Shown piece after piece: positions 1 through 8,423 of a stretch of DNA of 33,393 bases; position 1 is the stretch's first letter; the number at the start of each line of letters is the position of its first letter. This DNA is from Methanolobus psychrotolerans (GTDB lineage: Archaea > Halobacteriota > Methanosarcinia > Methanosarcinales > Methanosarcinaceae): contig NZ_MBKP01000041.1 of assembly GCF_002243045.1 (NCBI RefSeq), forward strand, positions 1-33,393, written 5' to 3'. The notes under the pieces are model-generated. The model searched no databases, had not been told where the DNA came from, and saw only the letters and a list, made by a program, of their open reading frames with translations. Position numbers and translations under genes: made by a program.

Positions 1-26
1 TATATATATATATATATATATATATT
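1..26. repeat. (TA)n dinucleotide run at window edge
   Basis: Thirteen uninterrupted TA units begin the window. The next 150 bases to about 174 are very AT-rich and hold no open reading frame I can support. This is probably the intergenic spacer downstream of the leftward gene block. The run may continue outside the window. Confidence 0.9.
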
Positions 27-174
27 ACAGCAATAGATTCTCAGTTTTTGCATTTCCTTAATGTACATAACATATTTATTAAGTTATCGAAATTATTCAT
101 ACATAACAATGATATATATTAAAAATATAATAACTAAACTAATAAAATACGAACTTTGTGATTTTCGCAACCAA

Positions 175-717
175 TTAGCACACTAAAGTTTCATCTTCTG
201 GATTTTTTCTTATATCATCTATATGCATCATCCTGTTAGCATCGATGCCTACAAGGCACATTCCTTTTTTGTCCATTGCCCATATACAGTATCTTTCACC
301 GATATCTTTTGGTATTTTCTCGGAAGGTAATTCTGCAGGATTGATGCTGCAAGCCTGAAGACAAGGATATTCATCAGGATTCAGTTCCATTATTGTAACT
401 ACTTTTTTTAACAAGGACAAGAGGACACTTATATCTTCATGGTCCCACTTACGTATTCTCTCACCGATCAGAGGGATAAGGGTCTTTGCTACTTTTGTAT
501 TTGAAAGTATCTTATTTGAAACGCATATGGATGCATTATCATATTTGACATTATCATTTGGGCCCCTGAAGCAGAATATACCTTCACTGACCATTGCATC
601 AATATCCAGTGATTCATCTGAAAAAATAAGAGCATTTTCTACAGTTCCAATGTCGAAACCGTACTCATCTGCAATTCTCCGGATGGCTTTCTCTATAATA
701 ATACCATTGTCTATCAT
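175..717 (-). CDS. Unknown protein downstream of mobA (about 180 aa)
   Basis: I do not recognise the family. The protein is soluble-looking, with an alpha-helical N-terminal half and a C-terminal half containing several cysteines (YPCLQAC, RYCIWAMDKKGMCLVG). It ends in a Cys as the last residue. A longer frame opens with TTG at 744, but ATG at 717 is a better start because GGGATG sits just upstream and the TTG has no ribosome site. It is the last gene of a leftward run after MobA, starting 36 nt beyond the mobA stop, so co-transcription with mobA is likely. A link to molybdopterin metabolism is only suggested by position. The cysteines could bind metal, but there is no recognisable CxxC pair. 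Confidence 0.75.
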   Translation of the reverse strand: MIDNGIIIEKAIRRIADEYGFDIGTVENALIFSDESLDIDAMVSEGIFCFRGPNDNVKYDNASICVSNKILSNTKVAKTLIPLIGERIRKWDHEDISVLLSLLKKVVTIMELNPDEYPCLQACSINPAELPSEKIPKDIGERYCIWAMDKKGMCLVGIDANRMMHIDDIRKNPEDETLVC

Positions 718-753
718 CCTGACACATCCCTGCTGGCAGAACAATTACAAATC

Positions 754-1365
754 TTACGGATGCCAGTTATCCAGTTTCATCATATCTGATGGAGTATTAA
801 TGTTGACAAAACTCTTAAGGTCTTTGTCTATTTTTTGAATAACGACGGCATCCAGATACAGAACATTTTCCAGAGAGGAAACTGGTGCAAGTATGCTCCT
901 GTATCCTTCGTCCATAGCATTTTCAATTGCCTCCAGCATCACACCTCTGCGATATACTGCATGCAGAGGCTCTTTGATGCCGTTCTCACTGATCGGTATC
1001 AGGGCATCATGCTCCCCCACCATATGAAACATCATGTCAATTAACGTTTCACTGATAAATGGCATATCGCATGCCACTGTAAAAACATAGTCACCGCAAG
1101 CTCTTTCAAAGCCTGCCTGCATTCCAGCAAGCGGACCCGCATTTCTTATTTTGTCAGTCACTACTTTCCTTTCTTCGAGGTATCCGGAGAACTGCTGCAT
1201 CTGGTCATTATCCCTCAGGGATACGAGCACCTCATCCGACACGTTATCAAGTACCTTCAGGGCACGTTCAAGTAAAGTAGTTCCCTGGTACACCATCAAT
1301 GCTTTTTCCTTGCCACTGAGACGTGTTCCAAGTCCACCTGCCAGCAGGAGTGAAGACCTTATCAT
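754..1365 (-). CDS. mobA: Molybdenum cofactor guanylyltransferase (MobA)
   Basis: The protein has the nucleotidyltransferase signature LLAGGLGTRLSGKEKALMVY at residues 7-26. In this family the loop binds GTP and the Lys-Ala-Leu follows. VACDMPF near residue 117 carries the metal-binding Asp. At 203 residues it is full length for MobA. MobA transfers GMP from GTP to Mo-molybdopterin in the cytoplasm, giving the guanine dinucleotide cofactor used by formylmethanofuran dehydrogenase and related enzymes in methanogens. The ATG at 1365 has an AGAGGT ribosome site 8 nt upstream. It follows the DUF460 gene by 43 nt on the same strand. A related sugar-nucleotide transferase is possible, but the motif order fits MobA best. 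Confidence 0.88.
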   Translation of the reverse strand: MIRSSLLLAGGLGTRLSGKEKALMVYQGTTLLERALKVLDNVSDEVLVSLRDNDQMQQFSGYLEERKVVTDKIRNAGPLAGMQAGFERACGDYVFTVACDMPFISETLIDMMFHMVGEHDALIPISENGIKEPLHAVYRRGVMLEAIENAMDEGYRSILAPVSSLENVLYLDAVVIQKIDKDLKSFVNINTPSDMMKLDNWHP

Positions 1366-1408
1366 TAATATTGACCTCTTGTTTCGTTTTCAAGCAGGTA
1401 TCCCGGGT

Positions 1409-3388
1409 TCAGGCAAGCCCCCTCCTGCGTTCACTCTGATATTCTTCAAGAATGGATTGGACCTGTTCATGTTCTTTTTTCCGACGTCGTTCATCGGCTT
1501 CTTTTTTCCACACACCAATGGCATCTTTAAGTAACCCAGGGTCCACAGAGGCAAGATCATCAATGCGGTGGATCTGTATACCCTTTAGTACCGGAACCTC
1601 GCCATCATAGAAGAATTCCAGCGCAGCATGTGGCATATCCTCACTAATGAGCACAGCTTTTACCTTAGATTCAACCAGCAATGAAGCGGTCATGGGGCCA
1701 CCGCCGCTGGGGTCATCAAGGTAAATAACATCATTTTCCTTTATACCGTAAAGCTCCTTTGTGTGTTCTATTGATTCTCTGGTAAAAGATGAGATTATTT
1801 TAACAGGAAGTCCTTCACCCCTCAATTCTTTTTTGCGTATCTGTTTGAGGCGTTTGTTCTGTTTGCGCTGGTTACGCAATGATTTTTGTGTTTTGGAAAT
1901 TTCCTTCCTGAGACGTTCTATCTCACTGTCTCTTATATGTATCTCTTTTTCCTGTCTCACCTGCCGGTAAACGGAATTCTTTACCTTATTAATACGTATC
2001 TCCAGGTGCTCAATGAACCTGTCCTTTTGTCCGGATTCGTATTTCAGCTCCGCAACATATTCTTTGAGCTGCTTTATCTGGGAATTCTTCTGGTTAAGTT
2101 CCTCACGCAGCTTTTTTATATGCCCATCCACATCAGGAAGTTCTTCTTTTGTCAGTTCGGGTTCTGGTTTGACCTTTACCTGCATCCTGGACTCAGATGC
2201 AACCTTTTCAATGGCTTCTTCTATGGAGTCACCGTTGATAACATGAAACTTAATCCTGTCAATATCAAGATATTTTGGAGCCCTTTTCTCAACCCTTGAG
2301 AAAACATTCTTATATGCTTTGTATGTGGTCAGTGCCGCAGCAAGTGAGTCACGCTCATGGTCATTGGAATAACCGAATTGCCGTGCAAGTGCTATTTTGT
2401 CTTCAGACCTGATCTCTCCTCCGGGAGTCCAGATGACCGCATTGAAACTGCGGCGTATTTTTTCAACCGCCGATGGTGTAGGGTAAACGTCTGTAGCTAC
2501 AATTGCCGGTTTTCCATACTCCGCAATCATTCGGACAACTTCATCATGAGATATACCACGTATGCTGTTAGAGAGAAGCAGTTCCCCATCAAGCGAAAGG
2601 ATTGCAATTCCAACTGTTGTTCCGGGGTCAATCCCGACAATTGTGTATTTCCTCCCTGACTTTTTGATCGGAAGGTACTGGATCTTATCCCTTTCCACAC
2701 TTTTGACGGTGACCTGCACATCAGCATTGACAGACGGTTTGACCGGGACACGCTCACGCCTTGTGTTCACAATGTATTCGGCCCTCACATAGCCACCAAA
2801 GCCTTCTGTGATACGTTCTGCAAAAGTAAAACCGGTCTCCCGGGAGAATTTACGCAGGATGTTCTCGATCTCCCTGCTTTTTTCCCTGACAGCCCCGTGG
2901 ACTTTCCTGCGATAGCGGTTCTGGCTCCATCCGCCTCTGCCGAGGGAACGGGCACGGCTCACTTTTATACGGGTGATATCTTCAAAGAGGGAAACTTCAT
3001 CACCTACACCCAGGCCTGCAAGAATAGCGCAGGTTTCAGCCTCCTGAATTGGGTCGAACTGATTAAAGGAAAGACCATGTTCCTGCCCCAGACGAAGCAA
3101 GGATTTCTGGCGGACACCTCCGGTAACCTGCACCAGTTTTGTATTCTCAGGAAGTTTTTCAAGAAAACGGATAAGCTCCTGTTTATTTGCTGCAAGTTCA
3201 AAAATATTGTCAACAGCAATGTAATCAGGACGATCCATGCCCAGCATACGGAGTATCCTGTGAAGCCGGACCATTGTGTGGTGGGTGATCTCCCCATCCT
3301 TGAGAACGGCAACGGCATATCTTGGAACCTCCTGTGCCCTTGAAGAACCCTTTGCTATGTCAATGCCGTATATGACACCGTTTTGCAT
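1409..3388 (-). CDS. DUF460 / COG2433 RNase H-like protein
   Basis: 659 residues. The N-terminus has IYGIDIAKGSSRAQ, a DUF460 hallmark. A second RNase H-fold core begins near residue 250 with IVGIDPGTTVGIAIL, the RuvC/YqgF-type first strand with its acidic residue. Between about residues 425 and 525 is a long charged coiled coil rich in Lys, Glu and Gln. A small C-terminal domain follows (VIYLDDPSGGGPMTASLL). COG2433 proteins are archaeal and annotated as predicted nucleases; no activity is established to my knowledge. The gene starts 33 nt after the rio2 stop. A GATATATC sequence about 28 nt upstream of the ATG could be a TATA element giving a leaderless transcript. The pairing with RIO2 hints at RNA or ribosome work, which is inference. 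Confidence 0.85.
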   Translation of the reverse strand: MQNGVIYGIDIAKGSSRAQEVPRYAVAVLKDGEITHHTMVRLHRILRMLGMDRPDYIAVDNIFELAANKQELIRFLEKLPENTKLVQVTGGVRQKSLLRLGQEHGLSFNQFDPIQEAETCAILAGLGVGDEVSLFEDITRIKVSRARSLGRGGWSQNRYRRKVHGAVREKSREIENILRKFSRETGFTFAERITEGFGGYVRAEYIVNTRRERVPVKPSVNADVQVTVKSVERDKIQYLPIKKSGRKYTIVGIDPGTTVGIAILSLDGELLLSNSIRGISHDEVVRMIAEYGKPAIVATDVYPTPSAVEKIRRSFNAVIWTPGGEIRSEDKIALARQFGYSNDHERDSLAAALTTYKAYKNVFSRVEKRAPKYLDIDRIKFHVINGDSIEEAIEKVASESRMQVKVKPEPELTKEELPDVDGHIKKLREELNQKNSQIKQLKEYVAELKYESGQKDRFIEHLEIRINKVKNSVYRQVRQEKEIHIRDSEIERLRKEISKTQKSLRNQRKQNKRLKQIRKKELRGEGLPVKIISSFTRESIEHTKELYGIKENDVIYLDDPSGGGPMTASLLVESKVKAVLISEDMPHAALEFFYDGEVPVLKGIQIHRIDDLASVDPGLLKDAIGVWKKEADERRRKKEHEQVQSILEEYQSERRRGLA

Positions 3389-3420
3389 ACAGATTATTTT
3401 ATGTCGTTAATAAGATATAT

Positions 3421-4317
3421 CTATGACTCCACACCACTTTTTATCAGCGATATAACTTCACCCAGATCTCTGTTGATGTTGTATTTCCGTTTGAAGTGCT
3501 TCAGTACGTTTGAAACATCCCTTTCAAGCAACTCATCAGCATGGGGGTGACTTGTTTCCACGCACTGTGGCCAGTCTATGAACTGAACCAGGCCATCGTT
3601 CACAAAGATATTGTACTCGCTAAGGTCTGAGTGAATGTAACCTTTTTCATAAACGATAGCTACCTGCCTGAGGATCTCATCAAGGAACCACTGTGGCTCT
3701 GAAAGCTTTGTTCTGTAAAGAAGGGTCCCTTCTGCAACATCCATAACCAGTGCATGACGATTGTTATCAAGTAGCTTTGGTACAGATACATCCGGGTACA
3801 GATTTCGGATAACTTCTGCCTCTCTTTTTGCGGCAAGCCTTGCGGCATATATCCAAGAGAAATGCTCCTTGCCATCAAGATGGGAGCGTGATCTTTTGAC
3901 ACTCTTGAAACTGGTCCTGCCTTCCCTGTGGAACTTCAGGATGACACCCTGTGGTTCTCCCAGGCCAAGTGCCGGCTCTTTCACAGCTTCGTGGACCACA
4001 GATTCCTTTCCAACACCGATCTCATCACCAATGGCAATGATGGTTCCTCTTTTTACCAGTGTGTTAAGAGCAAGGGCATCGTAACCATCGAAGTATATCT
4101 GGTAACCTTCATATGGCTGATTGGTTCCAATTACCATATTATTCCTTATCAGTGATTTCAGCTTATATTCGAGGGAAGAATACGGCAGGCGGGTGTACTT
4201 CATTAGCTCCTCCACCGGCACCCATTCGAAATCCTTCATACTGATCTCAATACCGGTCAGTATGCGCAGGTCCTTACTGTCCAGTTCCTTGAATAACTTC
4301 ACAACGTCGTCTATCAT
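3421..4317 (-). CDS. rio2: RIO2-family serine protein kinase
   Basis: 298 residues with the RIO2 architecture. A winged-helix domain covers residues 1-90. The kinase follows, with glycine loop IGDEIGVGKESVV (97-108), ATP lysine K128 in VILKFH, catalytic loop YIHSDLSEYNIF (Asp231, Asn236) and metal-binding FID (Asp248). Rio2 associates with the pre-40S (archaeal pre-30S) particle and acts as an ATPase in late small-subunit maturation. All catalytic residues are present. The gene lies 97 nt downstream of larC on the same strand. Its ribosome site is weak (AGAGAG), so it may have its own promoter. No truncation is seen. Confidence 0.95.
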   Translation of the reverse strand: MIDDVVKLFKELDSKDLRILTGIEISMKDFEWVPVEELMKYTRLPYSSLEYKLKSLIRNNMVIGTNQPYEGYQIYFDGYDALALNTLVKRGTIIAIGDEIGVGKESVVHEAVKEPALGLGEPQGVILKFHREGRTSFKSVKRSRSHLDGKEHFSWIYAARLAAKREAEVIRNLYPDVSVPKLLDNNRHALVMDVAEGTLLYRTKLSEPQWFLDEILRQVAIVYEKGYIHSDLSEYNIFVNDGLVQFIDWPQCVETSHPHADELLERDVSNVLKHFKRKYNINRDLGEVISLIKSGVES

Positions 4318-4414
4318 TTGCTCTCTAATTGCCGGGATGGTTTAGATTGTTTGTGGTAGAACGAATATCAAAATGAAAGAAGAAAATGGTCAAAAACAAA
4401 ACATGACGAAAATC

Positions 4415-5599
4415 CTACGTAAACCTCCCCCACGCCTCTTCCTCGACCCGCCTGATAACTTCCTTCAGCGGCAGACCAACCTTATCAGCAACCTTGCGGC
4501 AGTCCTCATACTCGGCGGAAATGTGCAGTATCTCGCCTGTCCGGTCCTGTGCTATCTTCACGGCAACGGTGAATTCCTCACCTGTGACAGATAGAGTAAC
4601 TTTATCCATCCTGCGGTCAGCCACAAAACGATGTACAGTAGGGATGACACGTATTCCCAGAGTACCGGTTTCCTTCATAATTTCCCGGGCAATCCTTTCA
4701 CTGTTCTCTGACTTTGTGATTACTGTGATAATATGACCGGACCTGCCTTTTTTCATTATTGTAGGCGTGATGGCAACATCCCTGGCACCTGCAGCAAGCA
4801 GCTTGTCAAACAGATTTCCCAGAACCTCACCTGTAACATCGTCTACATTGGTTTCCAGGACTTCGATATGGTCCTTAGTCAACACATCATTGACTTCCAT
4901 GAGCATAGTACGCAGTACATTCGGATCTTCCGTATCAGCATCTCCTGCTCCGTATCCAACTGAAAGGACTTTGCCTTTGGGGAGATTCTCAATGGGTTTT
5001 GCAAAATATGATAATAAAGCGGCACCAGTTGGTGTGAGTAGTTCCCGGTTGCCCATCCCATATGAGAGAAGACTGCCTGACCTTAAGATCTCAAGGGTTG
5101 CAGGTGCCGGTACAGACATTGTCCCATGTGCAGCCTTTACCCTGCCACCGCCTACATTAACAGGAGTACAGAATATGGAATCAACATTCAGCTCATGGAT
5201 GGCTGCACAGGAGCCAATAACATCTGCAAGAGCATCGTTCTGTCCTACCTCATGAAAATGGATCTCTTCCAGTGATTCGCCATGGACCTTTGACTCCGCT
5301 TTTGCCATGATCTCAAAAACATCAAGGGCACTCTTCTCAACCTGAGGAGGAAGTCCGGCAGCCTTGATGATGTTAACAAGCTCATGATAATGTCTTGAAT
5401 GCTCTTCATGTGGTACATGTATGTGAACGTCAGTGGCATCGATCCCCTTCTTGTTAACCCGGTCCACAGAGACCGATACATCTACTGCGGATTCGATGAT
5501 CTCACGGATCTTTGAGCCATCTGCACCAAGATCGATGAGACTTCCAAGGATCATATCTCCGGCTGCACCTGAGAATGGATCGAATATAAGGGATTTCAT
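4415..5599 (-). CDS. larC: LarC: nickel-pincer nucleotide nickel chelatase
   Basis: 394 residues beginning with MKSLIFDPFSGAAGDMILG, the DUF111/LarC N-terminal signature. A histidine-rich stretch follows near residue 118 (EEIHFHEVGQNDA). LarC inserts nickel into pyridinium-3,5-bisthiocarboxylic acid mononucleotide to finish the cofactor first found in lactate racemase. Here the protein is a single unbroken frame, unlike the frameshifted LarC1/LarC2 of lactobacilli. It follows larB by 50 nt on the same strand, an operon. LarE (the sulfurtransferase) and LarA are not in the window, so the cofactor's client enzyme is unknown here. Confidence 0.93.
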   Translation of the reverse strand: MKSLIFDPFSGAAGDMILGSLIDLGADGSKIREIIESAVDVSVSVDRVNKKGIDATDVHIHVPHEEHSRHYHELVNIIKAAGLPPQVEKSALDVFEIMAKAESKVHGESLEEIHFHEVGQNDALADVIGSCAAIHELNVDSIFCTPVNVGGGRVKAAHGTMSVPAPATLEILRSGSLLSYGMGNRELLTPTGAALLSYFAKPIENLPKGKVLSVGYGAGDADTEDPNVLRTMLMEVNDVLTKDHIEVLETNVDDVTGEVLGNLFDKLLAAGARDVAITPTIMKKGRSGHIITVITKSENSERIAREIMKETGTLGIRVIPTVHRFVADRRMDKVTLSVTGEEFTVAVKIAQDRTGEILHISAEYEDCRKVADKVGLPLKEVIRRVEEEAWGRFT

Positions 5600-5649
5600 G
5601 TTATCACACCTAAGTTGTATATTTCAAACTGTAAACATTAAACAAGCGG

Positions 5650-6447
5650 TCATTTCTGATGCTTAGCGTTCCTTGCCCCAGCAACCATGTTAGCTATCCT
5701 TGCAGCAAAGGCACCTGCTACAAAACCCGCATCAATGTTAACAACAGAAAGTACAGAACATGACTGTAACATCGAAAGCAGGGCAGCTTCACCCTTTGCA
5801 CCGGCACCATATCCTGTAGATACAGGAAGCCCAATTACAGGAACATCCATAAGTCCTGAAACAACGGTAGGCAGAGTACCTTCCCTTCCTGCTGCAACGA
5901 CAATGGAATCCGGTTTTATCTCCTGCAATATCTGCATTTCACTGATAAGTCTGTGGAATCCGGCAACTCCTACATCATAGATAGCGATAGTCTCACATCC
6001 CATTTCGGATGCCACCATCCTTGCCTCCTCCGCAACGTCAATATCAGCAGTACCGGCAGTAATTATCGCAACAATGCCACCGGTCCTTGGCACAGGAGTG
6101 CCGTTATGGACCACAGCAGCCGTGGAGTGCAGGTTCCATTCAAGTTCTTCAGGCTTGAAACTGGAGATTAGCATTTCCCTGTGCTTATCACCTAGCCTTG
6201 TAATAAGCACCCTGCCGGTTGCAGCAACCTGCGCTTTTGCTATTTCCACAACATCCTTAGGATCCTTGCCCTCAGCAAGTATCGCTTCCATTATACCTGT
6301 GCGATGCTTGCGGAAAATATCTATTTTGGCAATATCTGTGACAGGGACATATCCCATGGAACGGATCAGGGACTCGGCAGTCTCCATGTCCGTTTCTTCA
6401 TTCTTAAGCTTGTATAATATGCTTTTCAGGTCCATTTCTACTCGCAT
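5650..6447 (-). CDS. larB: LarB: pyridinium-3,5-biscarboxylate nucleotide synthase
   Basis: 265 residues with an AIR-carboxylase (PurE)-like C-terminal domain. Key segments are VVAAGREGTLPTVVSGLMD and PVIGLPVSTGYGAGAKGEAA near residues 182-220. LarB carboxylates and hydrolyses nicotinic acid adenine dinucleotide, the first step to the nickel-pincer cofactor. The ATG at 6447 has no ribosome site. A TATA-like TTAAATAC (in the leftward sense) is centred about 23 nt upstream near 6470, suggesting a leaderless mRNA. A second in-frame ATG is at 6435. The gene is divergent from the small membrane protein at 6530, which also looks leaderless. Confidence 0.92.
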   Translation of the reverse strand: MRVEMDLKSILYKLKNEETDMETAESLIRSMGYVPVTDIAKIDIFRKHRTGIMEAILAEGKDPKDVVEIAKAQVAATGRVLITRLGDKHREMLISSFKPEELEWNLHSTAAVVHNGTPVPRTGGIVAIITAGTADIDVAEEARMVASEMGCETIAIYDVGVAGFHRLISEMQILQEIKPDSIVVAAGREGTLPTVVSGLMDVPVIGLPVSTGYGAGAKGEAALLSMLQSCSVLSVVNIDAGFVAGAFAARIANMVAGARNAKHQK

Positions 6448-6464
6448 CTATTTTGGATGAACTG

Positions 6465-6508
6465 GTATTTAAGGGTAAACCGAGGAAATGAATAGAAAAC
6501 TATAATAT
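6465..6508. promoter_or_regulatory. Back-to-back promoters of larB and the 71-aa membrane protein
   Basis: Two TATA-like boxes lie in an 83-bp divergent spacer. TTAAATAC reads leftward near 6466-6473. TATAATAT reads rightward at 6501-6508. Each is centred 23-25 nt before the start codon of its gene (6447 and 6530), the archaeal TATA-to-start-site distance. Transcription would begin at or within a base or two of each ATG. No ribosome site precedes either ATG, which fits. Confidence 0.5.
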
Positions 6509-6529
6509 GGATAAAATGTTGTACCAACT

Positions 6530-6745
6530 ATGGAAGGACCACTTGGGAAAATTTACAGTATGCCAGCAGCTATATTGCTGGTGATTGGCATGTTTTTGAG
6601 TGCTTTTCTTTTCTATAGCCTCATGAAGGCAGCAGAAAACGGGAACTTATTGATGGTAATAATGCTTGCAGTGTCAATATCTATTGTAGCTTTTGTAATA
6701 AGCAAGGCAATTAAATATCAGAAAATGAAAGAATTTTTAAAATAA
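6530..6745 (+). CDS. Small two-helix membrane protein (unknown)
   Basis: 71 residues. Two hydrophobic segments are clear: about residues 11-31 (MPAAILLVIGMFLSAFLFYS) and 39-58 (LLMVIMLAVSISIVAFVIS). A Lys-rich tail (KAIKYQKMKEFLK) likely faces the cytoplasm. I do not recognise the family. The ATG at 6530 lies 25 nt after a TATAATAT box with no ribosome site, so the mRNA is probably leaderless. The gene converges on the DUF2111 gene with only 8 nt between stops. It is short, but the regular codon structure and promoter support it. Confidence 0.65.
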   Translation: MEGPLGKIYSMPAAILLVIGMFLSAFLFYSLMKAAENGNLLMVIMLAVSISIVAFVISKAIKYQKMKEFLK

Positions 6746-6768
6746 TGAAAAACTCATTTCATTTTTCT
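6744..6768 (+). terminator. Hairpin plus T-rich tract between convergent stops
   Basis: AATGAAA (6744-6750) and TTTCATT (6757-6763) form a 7-bp stem around AACTCA, followed by TTTTCTTCTT. It overlaps the 3' ends of both the membrane-protein gene and the opposing DUF2111 gene, so it could end the rightward transcript. Confidence 0.45.
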
Positions 6769-7173
6769 TCTTGAGTCTTCCACCTCATCTATTATGCCAG
6801 GATACTCCCTGAACATTGAAAGTATGTCAAGGGCTGCAACAATATCTACAACGCCTATTGCTGCGATAGCTTCTCCCTGAACTGTCCTGATAGGTGCCAC
6901 TACAACAGACTTACCCCTGTATGTACCATCTGTAGGCACAGTCCTGATCATGTGGTTTGTCCTGATGACTTCTTCCAGGATCGGACCGGTATATTCCCTG
7001 TCAACAATTTCCCCTCTTTCCATCCTGATCCCTTTACAATTAAGACTACGAATGGTAATTGGTATCCCAAGAAGGGAGTGTATTGCAATTGCTATCGGTT
7101 CCAGGTCATCAGCCGTAGAGTCTGAGCATATCTTCAGGCAAACTGCACCATTAAATTCTTCATCGCACATCAT
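6754..7173 (-). CDS. DUF2111 family protein
   Basis: 139 residues; I recognise the methanogen-restricted DUF2111 type. Segments include LEPIAIAIHSLLGIPITI (24-41), YRGKSVVVAPIRTVQGEAIA and IGVVDIVAALD. Its function is not established. The fold looks like a small ligand-sensing alpha/beta (GAF- or PAS-like) domain, which is inference. Two adjacent ATGs lie at 7173 and 7170. The AAGGTGA ribosome site 7 nt before 7173 favours the first. It is the third gene of a leftward operon after a glutaredoxin-like protein and thioredoxin reductase (36-nt gap), so a redox-linked role is plausible. Confidence 0.8.
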   Translation of the reverse strand: MMCDEEFNGAVCLKICSDSTADDLEPIAIAIHSLLGIPITIRSLNCKGIRMERGEIVDREYTGPILEEVIRTNHMIRTVPTDGTYRGKSVVVAPIRTVQGEAIAAIGVVDIVAALDILSMFREYPGIIDEVEDSRRKMK

Positions 7174-7208
7174 TTTTGAGTCACCTTCTTTAAGTGAATG
7201 TAAAGTAA

Positions 7209-8123
7209 TTATTGGTCATATTTTATAGATGTGATGTACTCATGCGCAGATATGGCGGCTACTGCGCCGTCAGAAACTGCTGTGACAACCTGCCACACAG
7301 AAGTTCTGCGGCAATCACCAGCTGCAAATATCCCTCTTACAGAACTTTCCATCCGGTCATTAGTCTTAATGAAACCCACATCTGTCTTGTCAACATCCAC
7401 CATTGTAGTGTTAGGGTTGATACCTACGTAGATAAAAATGCCATCGACATTCATCTCAGTAAGTTCACCTGTCTTCATGTTTTTCAGGACAACCTTTTCA
7501 ACAAGTTCATCGCCCTTTATTTCCTGCACAACAGTGTCCCATATGAAGCTGATATTTTCTGTACCAAAAGCCCTTTTCTGAAGAATAGAACAAGCCCTCA
7601 GTTCGTCACGTCTGTGTACAACATAGACTCTGCTTGCAATACCTGAGAGTATCAGGGCATCCGTAACTGCAGATTCACCACCGCCTACAACAATTACTTC
7701 CTGCCCACCAAAGAACGGACCGTCACATGTAGCACAGTAAGAAACGCCTTTTGCAAGCAATTTGTCCTCTCCCGGAACTCCCAGTCGTTTGGGATTTGCC
7801 CCGGTTGCGATTATCACTGCAAGTGCCTCATACTCGCCATCATCTGTTATGACAACCTTTTTGTTGCCTTCATCCCTGACAATCTTTACATCAGCACTCT
7901 GTATCCTGACCCCAGTGTGCTCTGCATGGTCCCTGAACTTCTGCATCAGTTCCATGCCGGATATTGAAGAAAAACCAGGATAGTTCTCAACTGTATCCGC
8001 AGTTGATATCTGCCCGGGAATTACATTCTTTTCAAGCACAAGGGTGTCAAGACCATAACGTACTGCATAGATGCCTGCAGTCAGTCCTGCAGGACCTCCT
8101 CCGATGATAATAAGATCATGCAT
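7209..8123 (-). CDS. trxB: Thioredoxin reductase
   Basis: 304 residues from ATG 8123. An FAD-binding IIGGGPAGLTAG occupies residues 6-17. The redox-active CATC pair is Cys130 and Cys133 in YCATCDGPF. An NAD(P)-binding VVGGGESAVTDAL follows, then VHRRDELRA, whose arginines usually indicate NADPH preference. The C-terminal FAD motif is GIFAAGDCR. It reduces thioredoxin- or glutaredoxin-like partners in the cytosol. The frame also opens at a TTG at 8132 overlapping the upstream stop (TTGA). ATG 8123 fits family N-termini better. Translation is probably coupled to the upstream glutaredoxin-like gene, whose product is an obvious substrate. Confidence 0.94.
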   Translation of the reverse strand: MHDLIIIGGGPAGLTAGIYAVRYGLDTLVLEKNVIPGQISTADTVENYPGFSSISGMELMQKFRDHAEHTGVRIQSADVKIVRDEGNKKVVITDDGEYEALAVIIATGANPKRLGVPGEDKLLAKGVSYCATCDGPFFGGQEVIVVGGGESAVTDALILSGIASRVYVVHRRDELRACSILQKRAFGTENISFIWDTVVQEIKGDELVEKVVLKNMKTGELTEMNVDGIFIYVGINPNTTMVDVDKTDVGFIKTNDRMESSVRGIFAAGDCRRTSVWQVVTAVSDGAVAAISAHEYITSIKYDQ

Positions 8124-8128
8124 ATCGA

Positions 8129-8377
8129 TCAACTATTATCACAAACATTGCTTGCCTGTTGTTTGTCAGGAACACCCACAAAAGCAACCTTGTCATCAAT
8201 GATCGTAGTAGGTATTGAACGGATCTTAAACTTTTTTGCAAGCTCTTTTCCTTCAGGAGTGTCCAGTTCTACTTCCTCGTACTCAAAATCACACTGTTCT
8301 TTCAAGTCTCGCCATATTTTCTTTGCAGTCGGACAAAAATGACACCATTCAGAATGAACCAAAGTAACTTTTACCAT
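8129..8377 (-). CDS. Glutaredoxin/thioredoxin-like redox protein
   Basis: 82 residues from ATG 8377. The active site is WCHFCP (Cys12, Cys15), with the cis-proline loop SIPTTII (Pro56). The size is that of a single thioredoxin-fold domain of the NrdH/glutaredoxin or archaeal small thioredoxin type. The frame also starts at GTG 8389, but that codon directly abuts the AAGGA ribosome site. ATG 8377 is therefore preferred, with GGAG 11 nt upstream. It heads a redox operon with thioredoxin reductase, the likely electron donor. The CHFC active site is unusual compared with the CGPC of thioredoxins, so assignment to a named subfamily is uncertain. Confidence 0.88.
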   Translation of the reverse strand: MVKVTLVHSEWCHFCPTAKKIWRDLKEQCDFEYEEVELDTPEGKELAKKFKIRSIPTTIIDDKVAFVGVPDKQQASNVCDNS

Positions 8378-8423
8378 ATAATTCCACACTCCTTTTATTG
8401 GTCATTATTCTATTAGCTAGTAG

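Noticed and set aside
1151-2299. Rightward open frames over the mobA/DUF460 region
   Set aside because: They are antisense shadows of well-supported leftward genes, with no ribosome sites or recognisable motifs.
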